Assembly: GCA_042408785.1 (NCBI GenBank)
Contig: JBHOQU010000124.1
Location: 1 to 64,000 of the forward strand
Origin: JAUQQI01 sp042408785
GTDB taxonomy: Bacteria > Chloroflexota > Dehalococcoidia > JAUQQI01
Direction: 5' to 3'
Length of the DNA stretch: 64,000 nucleotides
The first letter of the stretch is position 1, and the number at the start of each line of letters is the position of its first letter. Shown here piece after piece: positions 32,846-42,177 of the stretch. The notes under the pieces are model-generated. The model ran no database searches and had not been told where the DNA came from. It worked only from the letters and a program-made list of their open reading frames with translations. Both the position numbers and the translations under genes were made by a program.

Positions 32846-33863
32846 GAACGGTTGCCTCCGCCCCCAGGACCTCCCCCACCAGCCAGCAGGCCGTTTGCAG
32901 GTGGTCCGTGACCTGGGGGACGATGTACTCGGTCTCCCCCGCCGCCAGGGCCCCGAAGAGGACCAGCTGGTCGGCCGCGTAGCGGTCCACCGTGGCCCCC
33001 GACCGGATATCGTTAAGGAGCGCCTGGGCCACGTAATCCCCGATCTCCTCGGAGCTCCGGCGCAGTTCCCCTGACCGGTCGGCCCCGAAGATGCAGCCGG
33101 TATCCGTCTCGGCAAAGACCACCAGACCCGCCCCGGCCTGGGCGGCTGTCCGGTCGTAAACCACCCGAATCTCGGGGTCGAGCCCGGCCGCCTTGAGCCG
33201 CTCCCGGCACCGGGCGGCCATCCGGTCGGAGACCCGCCGCCGTTCCAGGTGGGAGGAGACGGCCAGACCCCAGACCCGGATCACCCGCCCCGGGTCGGTC
33301 AGGCGGAGGGGCATGAGGGGTTCCGGGGCCGGACAGACCCGCAGCTCGATAAGCCCCCCGCCCGAGGGGACGTAGCCGGGCCTGAGCACCTCAAGTTCGG
33401 CCCGCAGGCCCATCCGGCCCACCAGGGGCAGCAGCACATGCTTAAAGTGATACGCCGACGGCGCAAAGTCCTGGAAGGTGCCGCCCCGAATGCGAAACAC
33501 GCTCGGCTCATCGGCAAAGGCCGCCACCGGAAGCACCGTGTAGGCCACCAGGGTGGCCGAACCGGCCCCCAGGTCGAAGTAGTATTCGCCCCCGTGGATT
33601 TGGCCCGAGGGCGTAAAAGCGAAGGCCTTCGAGCCGACCGCGGCCCCCTGGAGGCGGGCCGCCGTGAGGCGGGCAACGGCCTCGACGGCGCCCAGGTGTT
33701 GATGGCGCAGGCCGGGGTTCTGGCGGGCGGCCCGAACGTTAAAGATGTGCAGGGCCCGCCCGGTCAGGCCGGCCAGGGCGACGGCGGTTCGGACGATGGT
33801 GCCGCTTCCGGAGCCCTTACTCCCATCCAGGACCAGAACGTCAGGCCTCGTCGGACCCGCCAT
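32790..33863 (-). CDS. rtcA: RNA 3'-terminal phosphate cyclase-like protein
   Basis: A 357-residue protein with the RtcA/Rcl1 fold. It opens VLDGSKGSGSGTIVRTAVAL, equivalent to DGxxGEGGGQxxR. The conserved GLRHQHLGAV, SGGGLIEL-type and DHLQT (catalytic His region) blocks follow. Several residues used by E. coli RtcA differ: the Glu and Gln of GEGGGQ are Ser18 and Thr22, and the Gln of the LVLQTVLP block is Tyr. The active-site Arg residues and His appear kept. It could be an active cyclase with drifted nucleotide contacts or a non-catalytic Rcl1-like protein. The start overlaps the ureohydrolase gene by 23 bases. Confidence 0.82.
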   Translation of the reverse strand: MAGPTRPDVLVLDGSKGSGSGTIVRTAVALAGLTGRALHIFNVRAARQNPGLRHQHLGAVEAVARLTAARLQGAAVGSKAFAFTPSGQIHGGEYYFDLGAGSATLVAYTVLPVAAFADEPSVFRIRGGTFQDFAPSAYHFKHVLLPLVGRMGLRAELEVLRPGYVPSGGGLIELRVCPAPEPLMPLRLTDPGRVIRVWGLAVSSHLERRRVSDRMAARCRERLKAAGLDPEIRVVYDRTAAQAGAGLVVFAETDTGCIFGADRSGELRRSSEEIGDYVAQALLNDIRSGATVDRYAADQLVLFGALAAGETEYIVPQVTDHLQTACWLVGEVLGAEATVHDRRVRIQGVGFRRTGVG

Positions 33864-34806
33864 CCCCCTTTAAGGTTACGTCAAAAATTGCCCCAAGGAA
33901 CTCCAGGATGACCTGGCAGGCGACCAGAGCGGTGTTGCCCGCCGGGACGTCCAGCATCGGGTTAAGCTCCACCACATCAAAGCCTACCACCCGGTGGCGG
34001 GCGGCCAGGGCCTGCAGGATGTCCCGGAGCTGGCCGAAGCTCAGGCCGTCCGGCTCGGCCGAGGCGCACCCCGGCACCAGGGGTAGGTCCAGCACGTCCA
34101 GGTCGACGGTCACGTAGAGGGGACGGTCGGCGGGAACTTCGGCGGCGATGGCCTCGGGCCCGAGGGCATCCACTTCCCAGCGGGTTATAATCCGGTTGCC
34201 CCGCTTCAGGGCGTCCTGGAGGTCCGATTCGGAGGTCCGCAGGCTCCGGATGCCCACCTGGAAAATCCGGTCAACGTGGGGCATCTCCCCGATGAGCCGC
34301 ATCGGGTTGCCGTTCCCGTAGCGAACCCCCTGGGCTACCGGCCGGTAGTCGAGGTGGGCATCCAGCTGAACCACGTGGATGGGCTCCCCGATGCTGGCCA
34401 CCACCGCCGAACTTACGGCGTGGTCGCCGCCTAAGACCACCGGCAGGACCCCCCGGCGGCGGAGGGCCCGGACCGCCCGGGTGATGTTGGCAAAGGTGAG
34501 CTCCGGATTGCCGTGGACCACGTCCACATCCCCGGCGTCCACCAGCCTCACATCGGCCAGCCGGCGGCGCCCCAGCCGGACGTCGTAAAGGCCCCGTTGA
34601 GCCTGGGCGGGTCCGAAACCGGCGAACCGGACCGACTGCTCCCGAATGGCCCGGGGGCCGAAGCGGGCGCCGGGCCTCCAGGGCGAGCCCTCGTCGTAGG
34701 GGGCGCCCAGCACGGCCACGTCCGCCCCCACCTGCTCCGGGTCGGCGACCAGGGGCGCCCGCAGGAAGGTGGGAATGCCGGTGAAGGGCAGGTTGATGCG
34801 CTCCAA
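33841..34806 (-). CDS. ureohydrolase, agmatinase-like
   Basis: A 321-residue arginase/agmatinase-fold Mn enzyme. TTG 34806 is preferred because AGGAGGAG lies 6 bases upstream. Metal-binding motifs are GGDHAVSSAVV (His), DAHLDYRP (Asp-His-Asp) and DLDVLDLPLVPG (Asp-x-Asp). After the last motif the usual GTGTPEPGG reads GCASAEPDG, so the substrate pocket differs from classical agmatinases. It hydrolyses a guanidino compound to an amine and urea; which one is unknown. It lies 90 bases downstream of a zinc alcohol dehydrogenase on the same strand. Confidence 0.88.
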   Translation of the reverse strand: MERINLPFTGIPTFLRAPLVADPEQVGADVAVLGAPYDEGSPWRPGARFGPRAIREQSVRFAGFGPAQAQRGLYDVRLGRRRLADVRLVDAGDVDVVHGNPELTFANITRAVRALRRRGVLPVVLGGDHAVSSAVVASIGEPIHVVQLDAHLDYRPVAQGVRYGNGNPMRLIGEMPHVDRIFQVGIRSLRTSESDLQDALKRGNRIITRWEVDALGPEAIAAEVPADRPLYVTVDLDVLDLPLVPGCASAEPDGLSFGQLRDILQALAARHRVVGFDVVELNPMLDVPAGNTALVACQVILEFLGAIFDVTLKGDGGSDEA

Positions 34807-34896
34807 ATTATTCTCCTCCTGAGACTTGCCGCTGGCTACCGGCAGGTGGCCCGACCGGAGGTCGGGCCTTATCCTAGCGTCCAAGCGGACCCGGGG

Positions 34897-35937
34897 CTAG
34901 CGGGACCATGCGCCGGTGGTGACCACCGCCCGGCCGGTTACCTGCCTCTGTTTAAGGCGGGCGTAAACTTCGTTTATCTGCTCCAGGGGGTAAAACTCCA
35001 GCTCAATGGGCGTAAGCTGGCCGGACTCAGCCAGTGCCAGTACCTCCCGGAGCTCTTTAATATTACCCCAAAGGGTCGCTTCGAACAGGGTTTCGAACCG
35101 GGCGTTTTTGAGCACCTGAAACTTCGCGGCGCCGCCGCCCAGGCCGAGCTGGGTGACCTTGCCGCGGCTGGCCGTTACACGGACGGCGAGGTCCAAGGTC
35201 TGGTCGTTCCCCACGAAGTCGAAGGACCCCACTACGCCCCTACCGCGGGTAAGGTCTAGGACCTTTTGGGGAAGGTCAGGGTCGCCGGCTAAGAACGTGT
35301 AAGAAGCGCCGTATTGTCTGGCCAGTTCGAGCTTGGAAGCGTCCACGTCCACCGCGATGATGGGGCATCCGGTAAGCGCGCGTAAAAGTTTAATGCCAAA
35401 CTGTCCCAGGCCCCCTACCCCGATAACCAGCACCACGCCGTCGGGCGTGAGGAAGGGTAAGGCTCGCTTTACCGCCCGGTACGGCGTGAGGGCGGCGTCG
35501 GTATACACGGCCGCAACCCTTGGGTCCAACCGCTCAAGCTTAACCAGGTACCGCTCCCTGGGAACCAGCAGGTACTCGGCATAGCCCCCGTCATAGAAGG
35601 AGAGGCCCGGATACATCGGCTGTGGACACAGTGGTTCCTCGCCGGAGACGCAGAAGTCGCAGAGGCCGCACCCCCAGCCGCCGTAAACGGCCACCGGGTC
35701 TCCCTCACGCACGGCCGTGACGCCCGGACCGACCCGGGCTACCCGGCCGGCGACCTCATGTCCCAGGATAATGGGCAGCTTCGGCAACGGGATTTCGCCG
35801 TCGATGACATGGATGTCACTGTGGCAGAAGCCCGCCCCCTCGACGGCGACGAGCACTTGCCCATCCCGTACTTCGGGGGTGGGGACCTCCTCCACCACCA
35901 GCGGTTGGCCGTAAGCGTAAAGTCGGGCAGCTTTCAA
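34897..35937 (-). CDS. zinc-dependent medium-chain alcohol dehydrogenase
   Basis: A 346-residue MDR enzyme. The catalytic zinc ligands are in GFCHSD (Cys38) and GHEVAG (His-Glu). The structural zinc lobe GGWGCGLCDFCVSGEEPLC has all four Cys. The NAD-binding motif is VLVIGVGGLGQFGIKLL, followed by AVDVDASKLELA, where the Asp favours NAD over NADP. The substrate is not clear. The gene follows an ABC permease gene after 32 bases and precedes the ureohydrolase. Confidence 0.92.
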   Translation of the reverse strand: MKAARLYAYGQPLVVEEVPTPEVRDGQVLVAVEGAGFCHSDIHVIDGEIPLPKLPIILGHEVAGRVARVGPGVTAVREGDPVAVYGGWGCGLCDFCVSGEEPLCPQPMYPGLSFYDGGYAEYLLVPRERYLVKLERLDPRVAAVYTDAALTPYRAVKRALPFLTPDGVVLVIGVGGLGQFGIKLLRALTGCPIIAVDVDASKLELARQYGASYTFLAGDPDLPQKVLDLTRGRGVVGSFDFVGNDQTLDLAVRVTASRGKVTQLGLGGGAAKFQVLKNARFETLFEATLWGNIKELREVLALAESGQLTPIELEFYPLEQINEVYARLKQRQVTGRAVVTTGAWSR

Positions 35938-35969
35938 TCTTCAGAGTCTCCCCTTCATGAGAGTCAGTT

Positions 35970-36866
35970 TTATACGTTCCGGAGGGTGGGGTCGAGGACG
36001 TCCCGGACCCAATCGCCGATGCGGTTCACCGCCATGGTGGTCAGCATCAGCACGATGCCCGGGAAAACCGAGACCCACCACCGGCCGATAATAAGATACT
36101 CCCGACCCTCCCCGATCATCTGGCCCCACGACGGCGTCGGCGGCTGGACCCCCAGGCCCAGAAACGAAAGGGTCGACTCCAGCACGATGGTCCGGGCCAG
36201 GTCCAGGGTGGCCACCACGATGAGGGGCGAGAGGGTGTTGGGCAGGAGGTGGCGGAAGAGAATTCGCAGGTCGCTGCCCCCCAGGGCCCGAACCGCCTCG
36301 ATAAACTCCTTCTGTTTGAGGCTGAGCACCTGCGCCCGGGCAATCCGGGCGTAGGTGACCCAGCCGCTGACGCCCACCACCAGGATAAGATTCTGCAGGC
36401 TCGGGCCCAGCACCGCCACAACGGCGATGGCCAGCAGCACCAGGGGGAAGGCCAGCTGGGTGTCGGCGATGGTCATTATTACCTCGTCGGCGACCCGCCC
36501 GGCGTACCCTGCCACCAGGCCCAGCAGGCTCCCCAGGAGGCCGCCGATGATCACCGCCGTGAAGCCCACCAGGAGGGAAACCCGCGACCCGAAAAGGATC
36601 CGGGAGAGGATATCCCGGCCGAGCTGGTCGGTGCCCAGGACGGCCCCGGTGGTTCCGCCCAGCCAGACGGGGGCGTCCAGCCGGCCCCGCAGGCTCTGAC
36701 GGTAGGGGTCGGCGGGGGCCAGGTAGTCGGCAAAGACGGCCGAAAGGACCAAGACCAGGAGAAAGCCGATGAAAAAGGCCACCGGGAGGGGAATTCGACC
36801 CAGCCGGCGCCGGGCGGACCGTCCGGGCAGGACGAGCTCGGTGGAAACGGCGGGTCGGGTTCGCAT
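35970..36866 (-). CDS. peptide-type ABC transporter permease (DppC-like)
   Basis: A 298-residue inner-membrane permease with about six helices. It has the N-terminal DppC-type segment, the LGTDQLGRDILSRILFGSR motif, and an EAA loop of the EAxxxG-x6-IxxHhLPN type near residue 200. It pairs with the DppB-like gene 3 bases upstream. No solute-binding protein or ATPase gene is next to the pair, so shared components are needed. Confidence 0.93.
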   Translation of the reverse strand: MRTRPAVSTELVLPGRSARRRLGRIPLPVAFFIGFLLVLVLSAVFADYLAPADPYRQSLRGRLDAPVWLGGTTGAVLGTDQLGRDILSRILFGSRVSLLVGFTAVIIGGLLGSLLGLVAGYAGRVADEVIMTIADTQLAFPLVLLAIAVVAVLGPSLQNLILVVGVSGWVTYARIARAQVLSLKQKEFIEAVRALGGSDLRILFRHLLPNTLSPLIVVATLDLARTIVLESTLSFLGLGVQPPTPSWGQMIGEGREYLIIGRWWVSVFPGIVLMLTTMAVNRIGDWVRDVLDPTLRNV

Positions 36867-36869
36867 CGG

Positions 36870-37787
36870 CTACTCGTAGCGGATTCTCGGGTCAAGGACG
36901 GCGTAGAAAAGGTCGACCACGAAGTTGACGGCCACAAAGGCCACGGCGGCCAGGAAGACTGTGGCCTGGACCACCGGGTAATCCCGGTTGAAGATGGACT
37001 GAATGGCCAGCCGGCCGATCCCCGGCCAGGCGAAGATGGTCTCGGTAACCACCGCCCCACCCAGCAGCGTGCCGAACTGGAGGCCCATGATGGTGACCAC
37101 GGGGATGAGGGCGTTGCGGAAGCCGTGGCGCAGGATCACCGTGATCTCTTTAAGGCCCTTGGCCCGGGCAGTCCGGATGTAGTCCTGGGAAAGCACTTCC
37201 AGCATGGCCGACCGGGTCAGGCGGGCAATCGAGGCCATGGCGAAGGCCCCCAGGGTAACCGCCGGCATAATCAGGTGGGCCGGGGTGCCGGTCCCCCCGA
37301 TGGGCAGGAGGGGGAACCAGACGGCGAAGACCAGCAGGAGTAGGATGCCCAGGAAAAAGGTGGGCACCGACTGGCCGAGGAGGGCCAGAAACATCCCCAG
37401 GTGGTCCCAGAGGCTGAAGCGGCGGACGGCCGCCACGATGCCCACCGGCACGGCCACGACCACCGCCAGGGCGAAGGCCGTCACCGCCAGCTGGATGGTA
37501 GCCGGAATGCGCTCCAGGGCAACCCCCAGGGCCGGCTGGCGGAAGTGGATGGACTGCCCGAAGTCGCCCCGAACGGCGTTGCGAAGAAATACCAGGTACT
37601 GAACCCAGAGGGGCTCGTCGAGGCCCATCTCCCGGCGCACCCGGAAGACCTCGGCCGTGGGGGCGTCCGGGGGCAGAATTAAAACGATGGGGTCCCCCGA
37701 AAGGCGCATCACAACAAAGACGATGGTGGAGATGCCCCAGAGGACCACGACGGTCCTGATTAATCTGCGGAGTAAAAAGGCCCGCAC
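36870..37787 (-). CDS. peptide-type ABC transporter permease (DppB-like)
   Basis: A 305-residue permease, start ATG 37787. It has the N-terminal RRLIRTVVVLWGISTIVFV helix, the DppB-specific QYLVFLRNAVRGDFGQSI segment, and the EAA loop around RTARAKGLKEITVILRHGFRN. It ends in DLFYAVLDPRIRYE, typical for the family. It is the first gene of a possible operon running to the FAU-1-like gene at 31853. Confidence 0.93.
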   Translation of the reverse strand: MRAFLLRRLIRTVVVLWGISTIVFVVMRLSGDPIVLILPPDAPTAEVFRVRREMGLDEPLWVQYLVFLRNAVRGDFGQSIHFRQPALGVALERIPATIQLAVTAFALAVVVAVPVGIVAAVRRFSLWDHLGMFLALLGQSVPTFFLGILLLLVFAVWFPLLPIGGTGTPAHLIMPAVTLGAFAMASIARLTRSAMLEVLSQDYIRTARAKGLKEITVILRHGFRNALIPVVTIMGLQFGTLLGGAVVTETIFAWPGIGRLAIQSIFNRDYPVVQATVFLAAVAFVAVNFVVDLFYAVLDPRIRYE

Positions 37788-37834
37788 AGGTCAGTCCCCT
37801 TGCGATTGCAGTTTAGAAAAGCGGCCGCCGGCCG

Positions 37835-39034
37835 TCAACCTGTGCCGGCGGCTCGGGCGGCGAAGACCAGGTCCAGGGGGTCCCCCCGGCGGACAATGTA
37901 GGCCGGGATCCCGGCGGCCGTGAGGGCACCCAGAGGCATAAGGGGGCTGTGGTAACCCCCGAAACTGGCGGCGTCCAGGAGGACAACCACCGGCCGGACC
38001 CCCCGCTGCACCTGGAGGCTGAGGCTTTCGACCCAGGCGTCGCTTCCCGAGGGGGTAATAACCACCAGGGTTGTGTTCCGACCGAAGCGGGCCGACTCCA
38101 TCAGGATCTGCTCGGCCAGGGGAACCCGCCCCAGCGCCCGGACGACGGCCAGAGTTTCCAGGATCTTAAGGAGCTGGCGAACTCCCCGGTCGGTGGGGAC
38201 GACCTCGTGGGTCTGGCCGAAGGCGATGAGGCCCACCGACCAGTTGCGGTCGAGGAGGGCCTTGGCCACCGAGCCGGCCAGGGTCACCCCGTACTCCTCG
38301 GTGGACTCGGGCCCCAGCCCGGCCTGGACGGCCGCCTGCAGGTCCAGGAGGACCCAGACGTCGCTGAGGGGGTCCAGCTCGAACTCCTTAACCGCCAGCC
38401 GGCCGAGGCGGGCGGTGGTGGGCCAGTGGATCCGGTTGTAGCTGTCCCCCGGCTGGTAATCCCGGACGCCGGCGGCCACCGGCGTCACCTGGTGGGTCCG
38501 GCGGCGGGTCCGAACCTCCCCGGAAAGTTCGCCGCCGGGGAGCTCGAAGTCCCGGAGCTGAACGACCCGGGGGTAAACGATAAGGGTCTGGGGCTCGCCC
38601 AGGCTCACCTCCCGGGGAAAGAGGCCGAAGGGGTCGCTGGTTCGGACAACAATGGGGCCAAGGCTGAACTTTCCCCGCTGCCGGCAGACGGTCTCGGCCC
38701 GCCAGGTGCGGTGGCCGCCGGAGAGGAGCCCGAAGGCCTGGCTCAGGTGGTGGCCCGGCAGGTCGGAAAGGTCGTGGACCTCGACCCACGGCTTGGGAAG
38801 CGGCCCGGTGTTGCGGACGGTGACCCGTTCAACCAGCCGCTCGCCCACCTGGGCCCGGGTGGTGCTGGTGGTTCGCTCCACCTCCAACCAGCGGATGTTG
38901 GCGCGGGACCAGACGTACCCGACCAGCAGGACGAAGGCCAGCACGTAGGCCACCCGGTAAAGCAGAACGTAGTTGAGGGCCAGGGCGGCCAGGACGGCGA
39001 CAACCAGCAGGGCGACGACGGTCCAGCTGCGCAC
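37835..39034 (-). CDS. DUF58 domain protein
   Basis: A 399-residue protein. Two N-terminal membrane helices (VVALLVVAVLAALALNYVLL and the next stretch) are followed by a beta-rich region and the DUF58 hallmark DYQPGDSYNRIHWPTTARLG near residue 195. A von Willebrand-like fold follows (WVLLDLQ). It is partnered with the MoxR ATPase 12 bases upstream, the usual arrangement. Such pairs are thought to assist protein-complex assembly at the membrane. No transglutaminase or VWA neighbour is present here. Confidence 0.88.
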   Translation of the reverse strand: MRSWTVVALLVVAVLAALALNYVLLYRVAYVLAFVLLVGYVWSRANIRWLEVERTTSTTRAQVGERLVERVTVRNTGPLPKPWVEVHDLSDLPGHHLSQAFGLLSGGHRTWRAETVCRQRGKFSLGPIVVRTSDPFGLFPREVSLGEPQTLIVYPRVVQLRDFELPGGELSGEVRTRRRTHQVTPVAAGVRDYQPGDSYNRIHWPTTARLGRLAVKEFELDPLSDVWVLLDLQAAVQAGLGPESTEEYGVTLAGSVAKALLDRNWSVGLIAFGQTHEVVPTDRGVRQLLKILETLAVVRALGRVPLAEQILMESARFGRNTTLVVITPSGSDAWVESLSLQVQRGVRPVVVLLDAASFGGYHSPLMPLGALTAAGIPAYIVRRGDPLDLVFAARAAGTG

Positions 39035-39046
39035 GGCCCGGCTGAA

Positions 39047-40000
39047 CTACCGGCCGACCCGGGCTCCGGGAACGGGAATGGACTCAAGAATCTCTTTGAG
39101 AATGGTTCTGGCCGTCACGTTCTTCACCCGGGCGGAGGGGTTGATAATAATGCGGTGGCCCAGGACGGACACCGCCAGGGCTTTGACGTCGTCGGGCAGG
39201 ACATAGTCCCGGCCCCGGAGCAGGGCCAGGGCCTGGCTGGTGCGTTGCAGTCCCAGGGAGCCCCGGGGCGAAGCCCCCAGGTAGACGTCGGGATGCTTGC
39301 GGGTCGCCTCGACCAGGGAGACGATGTACTGCTTGATAAGGGGGTCGACGTAGACGTCCTTGACCCGCTCCTGAAGCTCCAAAAGCTCCTCGGTGTCCAC
39401 CACCTGGCCGATCTCGTCGATGGGATGGATGTGCTGCTGGCGGTCGAGGATCTTGATTTCGTCGGTCCGGCTGGGGTACCCGAGGGAGATGCGCATTAAG
39501 AAGCGGTCAAGCTGGGCCTCGGGGAGGGGGAAGGTGCCCTCATACTCGATGGGGTTCTGGGTGGCCATCACCAGGAAGGGCTGGGGCATGGGGTAGGTCC
39601 GGCCGTCGACGGTCACCTGCCGCTCCTCCATGCACTCCAGCAGGGCCGCCTGCGTCCGGGGGGTGGCCCGGTTGATCTCGTCGGCCAGGACGATCTGGGC
39701 CATCACCGGCCCCGGCCGGAACTCAAATTCCCCGGTCTTCTGGTTGTAAACCGAAACCCCGGTTATGTCCGAGGGGAGAAGGTCCGGGGTGAACTGGATG
39801 CGGCGAAAGCTACAGCCTAGGGACTTGGCGATAGCCTTGGCCAGGACCGTCTTGCCGACCCCCGGCACGTCCTCGATGAGCAGGTGCCCCTGGCACATCA
39901 GGGCGATAATGGCCAGCTCGACCTCCTGGTCCTTGCCGATGATGACTTTTTTTACGTTTTCCAGTACCCGTTGGGCAATTCCGAGGTTCCGGTCGGCCAC
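39047..40000 (-). CDS. MoxR-family AAA+ ATPase
   Basis: A 317-residue ATPase. Walker A is EDVPGVGKT (about residues 43-51) and Walker B is IVLADEINRA (about 105-114). Sensor 1 is MATQNPIEYEGTFPLPEAQLDRF. GTG 40000 follows AAAGGAG. It probably works as a chaperone with the DUF58 protein encoded next. The promoter upstream (40044-40052) has an extended -10. Confidence 0.93.
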   Translation of the reverse strand: MADRNLGIAQRVLENVKKVIIGKDQEVELAIIALMCQGHLLIEDVPGVGKTVLAKAIAKSLGCSFRRIQFTPDLLPSDITGVSVYNQKTGEFEFRPGPVMAQIVLADEINRATPRTQAALLECMEERQVTVDGRTYPMPQPFLVMATQNPIEYEGTFPLPEAQLDRFLMRISLGYPSRTDEIKILDRQQHIHPIDEIGQVVDTEELLELQERVKDVYVDPLIKQYIVSLVEATRKHPDVYLGASPRGSLGLQRTSQALALLRGRDYVLPDDVKALAVSVLGHRIIINPSARVKNVTARTILKEILESIPVPGARVGR

Positions 40001-40043
40001 CGCTGATAATTCTCCTTTCTACAACCCCTTTAATGTTTACCAA

Positions 40044-40052
40044 ATTATAGCA
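40044..40052 (-). promoter_or_regulatory. extended -10 promoter of moxR-DUF58
   Basis: On the minus strand TGCTATAAT (TG-n-TATAAT). A TTGCGT lies 19 bases further upstream as a weak -35. It lies just after the uvrB stop, separating the two units. Confidence 0.65.
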
Positions 40053-40075
40053 AGCTAAGGTTCACCACACGCAAC

Positions 40076-42121
40076 TCACCGGCCCGACAGATTCCGTCGG
40101 GCGAGAACCCGGGCGTCCGCCTCCTCTTCGGCCAGCAGTCCCCTCAGCTCGAAGAGCTGGTCCCGGATGAGGGCGGCCCGTTCGAATTCCAGGGCCCTGG
40201 CCGCCGCCTTCATCTCGGCCTCGAGCTCCTTAATCATCCGGTAGAGCTCGTCTTTGGGCACCCGCTCCCGCACGTGGTACTCGGGCCCGGTCTCGGCCAC
40301 CAGCCTCAGCCGGTCGGTGAGGTCCCGGACAGCCTTTCGGATGCCCTGGGGGGTGATGCCGTGGCGGCGGTTGTACTCGAGCTGAATGCGGCGCCGGCGC
40401 TCGGTCTCCTCGATGGCCTTGCGCATCGACTCGGTTACCGTGTCGGCATACATTATGACCTTGCCCTCCACGTGCCGGGCGGCCCGGCCCATGACCTGGA
40501 TGAGGGCCGGGTACGACCTCAAATACCCTTCCTTGTCGGCGTCGAGGATGGCCACCAGGCTCACCTCCGGCAGGTCCAGGCCCTCCCGGAGCAGGTTGAT
40601 GCCCACCACCACGTCGTAGACCCCAAGGCGCAGGTCCCTTAAGATCTGCACCCGCTCGATGGTCTCGATGTCCGAGTGCAGGTAGTGGGTCCTGATGCCC
40701 ATCTCTTTAAGGTAGTCGGCCAGGTCCTCGGCCATCCGCTTCGTCAGGGTGGTGACCAGGGTCCGTTCGCCCCGGCGGACCCGCTCCCGGATCTCGTGGA
40801 GCAGGTCGTCGATCTGGCCCCGGGTGGGCCGGACCTCCACCTCGGGGTCGAGGAGGCCCGTCGGCCGGATGATCTGTTCCACCACCTGGCCGTAGCGGCG
40901 GCTCAGCTCCAGCTCGTAGTCGTCGGGGGTGGCCGAAACGTAAATGACCTGCGGGATCCGCTCGTTGAACTCCTCGAAGCTGAGGGGCCGGTTATCCCGG
41001 GCCGAGGGGAGCCTGAAGCCGTACTCGATCAGATTGTCCTTGCGGCTCATCTCCCCGTGGTACATCCCCTTCAGCTGGGGGATGGTGATGTGGGACTCGT
41101 CGATGAAGAGCAGAAAGTTTTCCCCGTGCCGGTAGCGGAAGTAGTCTAAGAGGGTCCAGGGGGGGCTTCCGGGCGGCCGACCGGAGAGGTGTCGGGAGTA
41201 GTTTTCGATGCCGGGACAGTAGCCGGCCTCCCGGAGCATCTCCAGGTCGTACCTGGTCCGGGCGAGCAGGCGGGCCGCCTCCAGGAACTTGCCCTGGGCC
41301 TCCAGCTCTTTCACCCGTTCGGCCAGCTCGGCCTCAATGGAGGCGATGGCGGCCTCCAGCTTCTCGGCCCGGGTCACGAAGTGCTTGGCCGGGTAGACGG
41401 CCAGCTCCTGGTGGCGGACCAGCACCTCTCCGGTGAGGGGGTCTATTTCGGTGATCCGGACAATGGTGTCCCAGTCGAACTCGATGCGGACGGCCGTCTC
41501 CTGGTAGGCTGGCCAGACGTCGAGGGTGTCGCCCCGCAGCCGGAAGCGGCCCCGGCCGGGCTCGAAGTCGTTGCGCTCGTACTGCATGGCCACCAGGTGC
41601 CGGGCCACCTGCTGGGGAGTCCGGACATCCCCGACCCGCAGGTACATGACGAAGGACTCGTACTCTTCGGGGTCGCCCAGCCCGTAGATGCACGAGACCG
41701 AGGCCACCACGATGACGTCGTCCCGCTCCAGTACAGCCCGGGTGGCGGCGTGGCGGAGCTTGTCGATCTCGTCGTTTATCTGGGCATCCTTTTCAATGTA
41801 TGTGTCGGTCTGGGGCAGGTAGGCCTCGGGCTGGTAGTAATCGTAATACGAAACGAAGTATTCCACGGCGTTTTGGGGAAAGAACTCCTTGAACTCCGCG
41901 TAGAGCTGGGCGGCCAAGGTCTTATTGTGGGCGATGACCAGGGTGGGCCGGCCTACCCGGGCGATGACATTGGCCATGGTGAAGGTCTTGCCCGACCCGG
42001 TCACCCCGAGCAGGGTCTGGTGCTTGTACCCCCGCCGGATCCCCTCCACGAGGGCCTCGATCGCCTGGGGCTGGTCACCGGTCGGCTGGAAGTCGGATAC
42101 CAGGGAGAAGGCCTTGGACAT
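40076..42121 (-). CDS. uvrB: excinuclease ABC subunit B
   Basis: A 681-residue helicase-like damage-verification subunit of nucleotide excision repair. Walker A is TLLGVTGSGKTFTMA. The beta-hairpin region contains YYDYYQPEAYLPQTDTYIEKD. Helicase motifs FLLFIDESHITIPQL, GINLLREGLDLPEVSLVAILDADKEG and VMGRAARH are present. The C-terminal UVR motif (LEAEMKAAARALEFERAALIRDQ-like, near residue 635) binds UvrC. Length is normal. ATG 42121 follows GGAGGGTGC. Confidence 0.97.
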   Translation of the reverse strand: MSKAFSLVSDFQPTGDQPQAIEALVEGIRRGYKHQTLLGVTGSGKTFTMANVIARVGRPTLVIAHNKTLAAQLYAEFKEFFPQNAVEYFVSYYDYYQPEAYLPQTDTYIEKDAQINDEIDKLRHAATRAVLERDDVIVVASVSCIYGLGDPEEYESFVMYLRVGDVRTPQQVARHLVAMQYERNDFEPGRGRFRLRGDTLDVWPAYQETAVRIEFDWDTIVRITEIDPLTGEVLVRHQELAVYPAKHFVTRAEKLEAAIASIEAELAERVKELEAQGKFLEAARLLARTRYDLEMLREAGYCPGIENYSRHLSGRPPGSPPWTLLDYFRYRHGENFLLFIDESHITIPQLKGMYHGEMSRKDNLIEYGFRLPSARDNRPLSFEEFNERIPQVIYVSATPDDYELELSRRYGQVVEQIIRPTGLLDPEVEVRPTRGQIDDLLHEIRERVRRGERTLVTTLTKRMAEDLADYLKEMGIRTHYLHSDIETIERVQILRDLRLGVYDVVVGINLLREGLDLPEVSLVAILDADKEGYLRSYPALIQVMGRAARHVEGKVIMYADTVTESMRKAIEETERRRRIQLEYNRRHGITPQGIRKAVRDLTDRLRLVAETGPEYHVRERVPKDELYRMIKELEAEMKAAARALEFERAALIRDQLFELRGLLAEEEADARVLARRNLSGR

Positions 42122-42136
42122 GCACCCTCCAAGTCA

Positions 42137-42142
42137 ATTATA
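42137..42142 (-). promoter_or_regulatory. -10 element of uvrB
   Basis: TATAAT on the minus strand, 15 bases before the uvrB ATG. No convincing -35 or LexA-like operator is seen. Confidence 0.5.
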
Positions 42143-42177
42143 CTCAGGGGCAGGTTACCCCAGCGGAGGCTTGGCGA

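Noticed and set aside
32846..33115. N-terminal extension of the FAU-1-like gene up to 33115
   Set aside because: It overlaps the RtcA-like gene out of frame and gives Arg/Ser/Thr-rich sequence without homology; ATG 32845 has a ribosome-binding site.
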